Made by a program: the position numbers and the translations under genes
In this document: piece after piece, positions 11,947 to 18,798 of the stretch
How the letters are laid out: every line of letters starts with the position of its first letter
How positions within the stretch are numbered: position 1 is the first letter of the stretch
Source: a virus
Strand: one strand, 5' to 3'
DNA: 26,795 nt
IMG/VR virus record: IMGVR_UViG_3300032516_000161
Location: 1 to 26,795 of that record
Notes under the pieces: generated by a model
Told to the model about the DNA's origin: nothing
The model's input: the letters and a program-made list of their open reading frames with translations, nothing else
Database searches by the model: none

Positions 11947-14898
11947 ATGGCTATTCGCCTAGTTACTGAAGCCGACTGCATATTAAGAGGTTCGGTGTTT
12001 GCGCCAAACGCATACACAGTATCCTTTTGGGCATATATCGAGCTTTTCGACAGTACTTGGCGAGACCTTTTCATATTCAGCGATAATGGTAGTGTTGGTG
12101 ATCATCTTCAGATATATCAACAGTCTGGTCCGAATAACAGACTTAGCCTATATACCGACAGCGGATCAGACTTCTATTCGTCGAGTTCTTTCTCGACGAA
12201 TACATGGTATCACATTGGGCTAATTCGAAGTAGCGCAACAGCTCAGGTATTGTATGTCAACGGTACCTCAGAGACTACTAACACATATAACATCGGGACG
12301 AGAACTGGACCGAATCCTGGATACGGATGGGGGAAGGACTTTGTTGGTGGTGGTACCCAGGCGCAAGCGCGAATATTCGCAGTAAAAATCTGGGATACCA
12401 ATCTCTCGGCTGACGAAATTTTACAAGAAGCCGGATCGATTGCCCCAAAGAGAACGGCTAACCTTTACGCTTGGCATCCCATTTTATCTTCTTCCGATAG
12501 GCTTACAGATTACTCGGGAAATGGGAGAGACTTATCTTCTGTTGGGACCCTTTCTAATGTAGATGAACCTCCTGTCTCTTGGGGTTCGTCTCCAATTGTC
12601 ATCCCGTGGGTAAGTAGTGTAGGCTTTTCTCCGTCTGTTACGGAATCTGTTACTGTTGGTGAGTCTGTCAATGTTGAACGAATTGGTGGTTTTGTTTTAG
12701 ATGTCAGTGTTACAGAGTCAGTAAGTGTTGGCGAGAATGTAGACGTTTACGCAGGCGTCTACACCCAGACGGTATACGACACGGCAGGATCGAACAACTG
12801 GACTCCAAACTTCGGTATAACCGAAGTCATCGTCGAGTTATGGGGCGGTGGTGGTGCTGGTGGTGGCACAACGACTAATACTGCAAGTCGAGGTGGTGGT
12901 GGAGCGGGTGGAGCCTATGTTAAGAGTAAATTAGCGCTTACAGCCGGCACCACTTATACAACAGTTGTTGCTGCGTTAACTGCTACTTCCTCTGGAGATG
13001 GCGCTGCTGGGAACCCTTCATCTTTTGGTGGTACACTAGCAGTCGCAGCTGGTGGTCCCGGTGGGCAGGCATACCAGAATGGTGCTGCAGCTGGTACAGG
13101 TACGACCGCTGGGAGTACTGGGCAATCCCCAACTCCGTATGCTGGTGGTAATGGTTCTGCTGGTGGTACAGGTACGACTGGTGGCGCTGGCGGTGGTGGT
13201 GCAGGGTCAACTGGTGCAGGCGGTAACGCATCAGGCAATACTGCGGGATCGGGTACAACTCTCAACGGTGGCAATGGTGCGACTGGGCGTTCAAGCGTTG
13301 GGGCTGGCACTGCTGGTAATACCGCCGGTGGTGGTGGGAGTTCGGGCTATACGACAACTAGCACGGACCGTCTTGGTGGCGCCGGAGCAATCGGACGTGC
13401 AGTTCTAAGCTATGTTCGCTATCAACCCTATAAAGTAGAGAACGTCACTTGCGGTGAAGAAGTTGCAGTTCAGATCACTGGTGGGGCTACGGGACCCACC
13501 CCTTCTGTAGTTGATACAATAACGGCCGGAGAATCGACTGCGGTACAGCTCGCGACGAATCTGACTGCAAATGCTACTGAGGCGGCAATCGTTGGTGAAG
13601 AGACGAAGCTCCTGCTGAGGGTCGAAGTAAGCGCGGTCCAAGCAGTAACAGTTGGAGAGGTAGCTACTCTACAGACGCTCCCCTTAGGAGTATCCGTTAC
13701 CCAAGGGGTGACGGTTGGTGAGACAGAGCGAGACGTCGAATTACTGAGTCTGAGGGTCAGCTTATCAGAGGGAGTAACGGTTGGTGAGAGTGCGAGTGCT
13801 TCGATGGGAGCTCTCCCTCCACAAACAGTCAATGTTATAGATGCGAGTACAGTTGGCGAGGTAGTCTCGTCTCGTCTCGAAGGATCCCTAGTAGCATCTG
13901 TCTTAGATGCTATCTCGACGGGAGAATCGAGATCAGTTCAGATTAGTGGGAACCTTCTTGTAGGGAGAACTGAATCGGTAGTTGTTGAAGAGACCTTAGA
14001 CTCCCGAATGGGATCTGAGAGTGTCTTGAGTGTCGAGAATATTACGACCGGTGAGAGTGTTCAGTCCTCTATAGGGTCGCTCTCAGTCCTCGCAATACAG
14101 CCAGTTACTGTTGGAGAAGAGTCAGTTGCCCAGATTGTTGCGATCGGGGTATACTACGTAAACGTCTCCGATGGTGTCTCGATCGGGGAGTCTGTCAGCC
14201 TCCAGCAGGCTTCATCCCTTCGTGCTAGTTCGGTCGAGTCGACGACATTAGGCGAAGTTGTTACTGTTGGTCCTCTCGGTCTCTCTTCGTCGGTTACTCA
14301 GGGAGTCACCGTTGGTGAGGTTCCTACTGTACTCGAATCACCTCCTCTCGTAAGTGCTACTCAGAGTGTCGGGGTAGGCGAGGTTGTTTCGTCTCGTCTG
14401 AGTGATCTTCGGACTGACGTAGTCGAGGGAGTGACGGTTGGAGAGTCGTCTTCAGTACTCCTCCCTGCAGTAGGGTCACTCTACGTAAACGTTGTCGAAT
14501 CAGTCTCGGTTGGAGAGACTGTTGGGGTTGTTGAGGGTACTCTTCGAACATCTGTATCTGATTCGATCGGTATCGGTGAGGCTGTATCTCTGTTGATCGT
14601 CACCGCAGGGATTCTGCCAATAAGTGTGTCTGATGGAGTAGCAGTTACTGAGGAGATCCACATCATGGGTCTCGGGGGTACGGTTATTCCCCCAGTGATA
14701 CTCGGCCCTGGGGTGATGTATCATCGAACCTACGGAGACTTACCAAAGTGGTTACGACCTCAACCGAAAGTTCATATCCCTCAGTATTTCGAAGTAGTCT
14801 CGGTTGCACCTCCATCTCCGAATCGTCGACGGTATACTCGAGACGAAGACGACGATGAGGTCGTTCTTCTCTACCTCTTAGCATCGGATCTCCTATGA
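11947..14898 (+). CDS. Giant fibre/adhesin-like protein: lectin-like, Gly-rich and VTVGE-repeat domains
   Basis: A 983-aa probable receptor-binding or virion surface protein. Residues about 22-205 form a concanavalin-like (LamG-type) domain: YTVSFWAYIE, WYHIGLIRS, VLYVNGT and the closing strand YAWHPILSSSDRLTDYSGNG. Two repeat units (VTESVTVGESVNV near 231, VTESVSVGENVDV near 255) precede a Gly-rich domain at about 297-490 opening EVIVELWGGGGAGGG, as in phage adhesin tips. About 19 further units of 20-24 residues follow (about 497-907), centred on an E/D/Q-S/G-V-T/S-V-GE core. The C-terminal 75 residues are unrelated and end in an acidic RDEDDDEVV segment. Repeats are diverged at DNA level. 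The stop overlaps the next ATG. Confidence 0.75.
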   Translation: MAIRLVTEADCILRGSVFAPNAYTVSFWAYIELFDSTWRDLFIFSDNGSVGDHLQIYQQSGPNNRLSLYTDSGSDFYSSSSFSTNTWYHIGLIRSSATAQVLYVNGTSETTNTYNIGTRTGPNPGYGWGKDFVGGGTQAQARIFAVKIWDTNLSADEILQEAGSIAPKRTANLYAWHPILSSSDRLTDYSGNGRDLSSVGTLSNVDEPPVSWGSSPIVIPWVSSVGFSPSVTESVTVGESVNVERIGGFVLDVSVTESVSVGENVDVYAGVYTQTVYDTAGSNNWTPNFGITEVIVELWGGGGAGGGTTTNTASRGGGGAGGAYVKSKLALTAGTTYTTVVAALTATSSGDGAAGNPSSFGGTLAVAAGGPGGQAYQNGAAAGTGTTAGSTGQSPTPYAGGNGSAGGTGTTGGAGGGGAGSTGAGGNASGNTAGSGTTLNGGNGATGRSSVGAGTAGNTAGGGGSSGYTTTSTDRLGGAGAIGRAVLSYVRYQPYKVENVTCGEEVAVQITGGATGPTPSVVDTITAGESTAVQLATNLTANATEAAIVGEETKLLLRVEVSAVQAVTVGEVATLQTLPLGVSVTQGVTVGETERDVELLSLRVSLSEGVTVGESASASMGALPPQTVNVIDASTVGEVVSSRLEGSLVASVLDAISTGESRSVQISGNLLVGRTESVVVEETLDSRMGSESVLSVENITTGESVQSSIGSLSVLAIQPVTVGEESVAQIVAIGVYYVNVSDGVSIGESVSLQQASSLRASSVESTTLGEVVTVGPLGLSSSVTQGVTVGEVPTVLESPPLVSATQSVGVGEVVSSRLSDLRTDVVEGVTVGESSSVLLPAVGSLYVNVVESVSVGETVGVVEGTLRTSVSDSIGIGEAVSLLIVTAGILPISVSDGVAVTEEIHIMGLGGTVIPPVILGPGVMYHRTYGDLPKWLRPQPKVHIPQYFEVVSVAPPSPNRRRYTRDEDDDEVVLLYLLASDLL

Positions 14899-15554
14899 AC
14901 GAATTCGAGACTCTCTTAGAATCTGCGTCGGGAGTCCTTTGGGACCTTCAGGAGAAAGCTCGAGGAGATTCGACACTCTCGAGGATCTCCAGGAATTTTC
15001 GAGGAGACTTTCGTCAGTTGATTCGAGGCGTTCTGAAAGGGTATTTCTCTCCCGAAGTTTTTATTGGGGATTCCTGGCGGTTGATCGAGAGATTATTTTG
15101 GGTGGCCTTCGAGAGAGGCACACGAGATGGTGGTCTCGTAGGGATTTCGAGCTCTGATTGGTCTGCCTTCAACCGAGATCTGTCAGTCGAGTTCAAGTCC
15201 CTCCTAAAATTTGGGTCTGATATTCTTCGGGGTCTCTATAATTCCCAAGGAGGTTTGACACGTGCTCTTGATCGGGGAGATCTGTATGTTTCGAGGCTGA
15301 ACTATTTTTACCGACTCGGGGTCGCACTCGCTGGAGCTACGGATATGAGGGAATGGGTTCTGGGAAGAACACAGGAACACTGCGACGATTGCAGACGGTA
15401 CCATGGTCAGGTTCATCCCTATAGAACTTGGGCACTCATGGGTGCAATTCCCGGAAGTCATCAACTAGGTTGTAAGGGAGTTAACTGCGGGTGCATACTC
15501 CGAGAGGTCTCTGGGAACGAGAGAGGTCTTCTTACAGGTCCAGGAGGTTCGTAA
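14895..15554 (+). CDS. Minor head protein (Mu F-like head morphogenesis family)
   Basis: A 219-aa protein whose C-terminal part has the hallmark of the Mu gpF/SPP1 gp7 head-morphogenesis family: RTQEHCDDCRRYHGQ at 158-172, then LGCKGVNCGCILRE at 191-204, with H162, C163, C166, C193, C198 and C200 as probable metal ligands. The N-terminal 150 residues are helical and charged. These proteins sit near the portal and help start capsid assembly. ATG overlaps the fibre-like gene's stop (ATGA), so it is coupled to that large gene although usually next to the portal. This separation supports the idea that 7816-14898 was inserted between portal and minor head protein. Confidence 0.85.
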   Translation: MNEFETLLESASGVLWDLQEKARGDSTLSRISRNFRGDFRQLIRGVLKGYFSPEVFIGDSWRLIERLFWVAFERGTRDGGLVGISSSDWSAFNRDLSVEFKSLLKFGSDILRGLYNSQGGLTRALDRGDLYVSRLNYFYRLGVALAGATDMREWVLGRTQEHCDDCRRYHGQVHPYRTWALMGAIPGSHQLGCKGVNCGCILREVSGNERGLLTGPGGS

Positions 15555-16159
15555 TGGCACGTGGTACGAAGGGAGTTCGAATCAATCTCCTTCCCGTAGG
15601 GGATCGAACAAAGATCCCAACACTGAGTCATCTCTCGAAGTGGCTTACTGACGAAGGGCTCCGTCAATTCGCGAAGGACGAAATTCAGAATCGATATCAG
15701 AAATTGACCGATGGTTGGAAGCATAGACCTGACTTCAAACTTAGAGCAACTATTCAGGGGGGTGAACAGTTCGGAGTATGGGTGTACCCTTCGGGGCCAA
15801 ATGCACAAATCTACAAGTGGGTTTCTGGAGGTACACCACCTCATTTGATTGTAGGTGGGTCGAAGTTACTCAAGTTTCAACCTCATTGGAATGCTAGAAC
15901 ACGTCCAATGAAGTTGACGAACTGGGCTTCATGGTACGTACCTCCTACCAAGTATGCACGTCTTGTTCACAACCCTGGGATTACGCCTCGGTTCTTCGAA
16001 CTAGTAATAGCGAAGGAAGCACAACCAGTAATGGCTCCAATCTTGCAGAGGTATATCGATACCTTCGTGTCAGCTCCTAGTAAGTACAGTCATATGCCGC
16101 CTGCAATGAGAGCTGCGATGGAGAAGGCTGATGCACTGATGAGCAAATGGAAGAAATAA
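15554..16159 (+). CDS. HK97 gp10-like head-tail / tail-completion protein
   Basis: ATG 15554 shares its A with the previous TAA and has AGGAGGT upstream. The 201-aa basic protein has GVWVYPSGPNAQIYKWVSGG and GGTPPHLIVGG in its first half and the segment RLVHNPGITPRFFELVIAKEAQPVM near residues 135-160. The order of a Gly-rich turn, a strand of K-L-x-F and V-H-x-PG-x-x-x-R-F matches HK97-gp10-type proteins that terminate the tail tube at the neck. Its place before the capsid genes, rather than after them, is atypical but occurs. Assignment is by motif pattern. Confidence 0.65.
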   Translation: MARGTKGVRINLLPVGDRTKIPTLSHLSKWLTDEGLRQFAKDEIQNRYQKLTDGWKHRPDFKLRATIQGGEQFGVWVYPSGPNAQIYKWVSGGTPPHLIVGGSKLLKFQPHWNARTRPMKLTNWASWYVPPTKYARLVHNPGITPRFFELVIAKEAQPVMAPILQRYIDTFVSAPSKYSHMPPAMRAAMEKADALMSKWKK

Positions 16160-16170
16160 AGGAGAGAACT

Positions 16171-17325
16171 ATGAAGAATACTGAAGGGTTTCTAGATCGG
16201 GCTAAGAGTCTAATCCGATCCCTTTTAGGAACTCCTCCGACTGAGGAGGCCACGAGTGGGATTGCTACTCTGAAGGGACTCGATGGTCAAGACTACTGGT
16301 TCGGGTGGGTTTCGAATATGTGGAGGGATCGAGACCGTCGGTCAGACCCCCTACATGGAGGTGAGATCATCGCCTCTGAGGCCCATAAAGAGTACGTCGA
16401 TTGGCTCGACCAGAATCCAGATCAAGCCCCAGAATTTTGGTGCTGGCATGAACTGGGGTCTGCACGAAAAAGTCGTGCCACTTGGTGGGACTTCTCCAAT
16501 GGGTTCCTGATGATGATGGGCCCACTAACCCCAGAGGAAGCGGAAGGCCTGAAAAATGCACCAGGTCCAGTTGGGATGTCTCATGGATTCTTCGGGTTGA
16601 AGGATATCTCCTCTGGGTCAATCGTGAAGTATCGATCATACGAAGTCTCTGATCTCCCTCGAGATTGGGCAGCGAATCCTTGGACGGATCTGAGAACTCT
16701 TCAGAAGGAGGTTGAACTAATGGCGTTCAATCCAATTAAGCGGTCGTATATTGCTAAAGTTTTGGGAGAAGAGAAAGTTGGTGAACTCGAGAGAGACACT
16801 GAGTCCCGAGCTAAGTCCTTGATGGAACTGGGGATTGAGTTCAAAGACTCCGAGTCTGATCAGGGACCTCCGGTATCTATCCCAGAACCACCTGCAGCAG
16901 ACGTCGAGGCCCCAATCGAGGAATCGAAGGGTGAAGACATCACTGCAGAGTCGCCATCGGTCGAGACTCCTATCAGTGATCCCGAAGTAGACCCTGCTGA
17001 GGCTACGATGGCGATCCTTCGGTCTCTCGTCGATGCTGTCAAACAGCTCTCCGACAACTTCGAAGCTCTCGAGGCGCAAGTCGACAGCCTAAGTACTCGG
17101 ACGAAGTCCCTTCAGAAGAGTGACGACGATCGGTTAGCTGAATTGATGACTCCTCGGCTGGCACCATCTGTAGTCGCAGGTCTCCAGAGGAAATCGGCCT
17201 CTCAGAGTCCTGAGACAGAAGTCGAGGGAGATGAGTCAGGGGGCCCAACACTCCCTGGTCAAGTGGGAGTTGATCCCTCTGTCGCATGGGTCGCGCAAGC
17301 GATTCCTCCTATTCGGAATTCCTAA
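16171..17325 (+). CDS. Putative prohead protease fused to scaffold-like region
   Basis: The start is placed at ATG 16171 because AAAGGAGAG precedes it, rather than 24 bases earlier inside the upstream gene. Residues about 40-185 (DYWFGWVSNMWRDRD, GGEIIASEAHKEYVDWLD, H93 in FWCWHELG, GMSHGFFG with S137-H138, YRSYEVSDLPRDWAANP) resemble the XkdF/prohead protease type: an early strand, a substrate-side helix, an SHG turn and the E-x-S-x-LP-x-x-x-AANP closing segment. Residues 230-275 are acidic and Pro-rich, and 280-326 form a heptad-like coiled coil as in scaffolds. It lies directly before the major capsid gene, the expected site. The catalytic set is not proven. Confidence 0.65.
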   Translation: MKNTEGFLDRAKSLIRSLLGTPPTEEATSGIATLKGLDGQDYWFGWVSNMWRDRDRRSDPLHGGEIIASEAHKEYVDWLDQNPDQAPEFWCWHELGSARKSRATWWDFSNGFLMMMGPLTPEEAEGLKNAPGPVGMSHGFFGLKDISSGSIVKYRSYEVSDLPRDWAANPWTDLRTLQKEVELMAFNPIKRSYIAKVLGEEKVGELERDTESRAKSLMELGIEFKDSESDQGPPVSIPEPPAADVEAPIEESKGEDITAESPSVETPISDPEVDPAEATMAILRSLVDAVKQLSDNFEALEAQVDSLSTRTKSLQKSDDDRLAELMTPRLAPSVVAGLQRKSASQSPETEVEGDESGGPTLPGQVGVDPSVAWVAQAIPPIRNS

Positions 17326-17339
17326 GAGGAGTTTGTAAG

Positions 17340-18788
17340 ATGAAGAAAACTGTCGATACTTCTGAGCTGATGACTGCATTATCAGCTATCATGGGAGAAA
17401 AGGATGCTCCGACTGGGACGCCTTCGACCCCTTACTACCATGGCCCAAATGGCATCTTCGGGATGTATGGCCTCGAACGGTCTCTGATCTCGACGCGGGT
17501 CCAGCCGATGGGATTCGCAGACCAGATTCCCGTAGTTGCCTCGACTGATATGAATCCCATGTTTGGGTACATCACGGGTTTCCGTGCTGGTACCGGAGCA
17601 CGCCCGACCAACGTCTGCGATAACTCGCCGACCCCAGGACCAATCAAGACCTGTGTTCAGACCGCTCAGTTCGGTCGTTGGTCTATGTCGACCCGCGAGC
17701 TAGAATTGACTCGGATTGGTCAGTCGATCAATCGTGCCGAGTTCTTCGATCTTCAGATTCTCAATGATCCCCTGGTGACTGCAATGGGAGGGATCTTCCC
17801 CGACATGCCATCTGAGACGGCTATGCTGTTGGGTCGTGAGATCGTCGCACGGATGATCGAATTAGGTGTCTCCCTTCAGGAGTGGATCAGCTCGGTTCTG
17901 TATACTGGAAATCCCGCCAACAATACTGTTGGTGGAGGGTATATGGAGTTCCCCGGTCTCGACATCTTGATCGGGACGACCAAAGTCGATGCACTGACTG
18001 GCCAGTCCTGCCCGAGTCTCGCATCCTATATCTACAATTTCGGATATCGGATGGCGAACGATACGGGAATGAACCCCACGATCGTTCATGTGGTCACCAA
18101 TGCACTCCGCCAGGTGAAGCATAATGCGTCCCGGATGAACTTCGGTTCGACTGTTTGGGCGATCGTCATGCGCGAGAATCTCTTCTACGAACTGACCAAT
18201 GTTTGGCCGTGTGTCTACTCGACCTCGGGATGCTTGGTTCCGTCGGGCGTCGATAACAATGTCGACGTCATGTACAATCTTCAGTTCCGGGATGCCATGC
18301 GCGTTGGTCAGTACCTTTTGGTCGATGGTATGCAGGTTCCGGTCATCTTCGACGATGCAATCTTCGAGGATACACCGACTGATAATGCTACCATCAAGCC
18401 TGGTCAGTATGCCTCGGATATCTACATCATCCCGATGACTGTTCGGGGTGGAACGCCGGTCACCTTCTGGCAGACCTTCGATTACTCGAAGGGTGTCGCT
18501 CCAGGTATCTCCGACGGGAAGCTCTCGAATATCTTCTGGACTGACGCTGGTCGGTACCTCTGGAATTACGATTTCAAGAATACCTGCATCATTCATACCT
18601 GCAGGTTCCAACCTCGGTTGATTCTCCTCACGCCTCATTTAGCGTGCCGGATTACCAACGTGAAGTACCAGCCGATCGAGCATACCCGTGACTCCCTGAT
18701 CACTCAACCGTACTTCACCGACGGTGGTGTGTTCTATCGCCAGGCGCCGAAGTTCTACTCGGACTGGAATCCGACTACTCCTGCATAG
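17340..18788 (+). CDS. Major capsid protein
   Basis: A 482-aa protein starting MKKTVDTSELMTALSAIMG, with AAGAGGA before ATG 17340. It follows the protease/scaffold gene. The sequence is mixed alpha/beta with capsid-like segments: IPVVASTDMNPMFGYITGFRAGTGARP, GRWSMSTRELELTRIGQSINRAEFFD and a long helix PSETAMLLGREIVARMIELG typical of the HK97-fold spine. RVGQYLLVDGMQVPVIFDD and IYIIPMTVRGGTPVTFWQTFDY fit the P and A domains. The product is Cys-containing, and the fold assignment is from context and pattern rather than a recognised subfamily. It is among the genes with the most regular codon use in the window, as expected for high expression. Confidence 0.85.
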   Translation: MKKTVDTSELMTALSAIMGEKDAPTGTPSTPYYHGPNGIFGMYGLERSLISTRVQPMGFADQIPVVASTDMNPMFGYITGFRAGTGARPTNVCDNSPTPGPIKTCVQTAQFGRWSMSTRELELTRIGQSINRAEFFDLQILNDPLVTAMGGIFPDMPSETAMLLGREIVARMIELGVSLQEWISSVLYTGNPANNTVGGGYMEFPGLDILIGTTKVDALTGQSCPSLASYIYNFGYRMANDTGMNPTIVHVVTNALRQVKHNASRMNFGSTVWAIVMRENLFYELTNVWPCVYSTSGCLVPSGVDNNVDVMYNLQFRDAMRVGQYLLVDGMQVPVIFDDAIFEDTPTDNATIKPGQYASDIYIIPMTVRGGTPVTFWQTFDYSKGVAPGISDGKLSNIFWTDAGRYLWNYDFKNTCIIHTCRFQPRLILLTPHLACRITNVKYQPIEHTRDSLITQPYFTDGGVFYRQAPKFYSDWNPTTPA

Positions 18789-18798
18789 GAGGGTGATT

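Noticed and set aside
12954-13310. Leftward Pro/Ala/Val-rich frame of 118 aa
   Set aside because: It is the antisense of the Gly-rich domain; Gly codon runs give Pro-rich antisense frames by default.
17862-18638. Leftward 258-aa frame inside the capsid gene
   Set aside because: Despite its length it is a shadow of the capsid gene, rich in Arg/Asp/Ile from reversed TCG/GAT codons, with no start signal.
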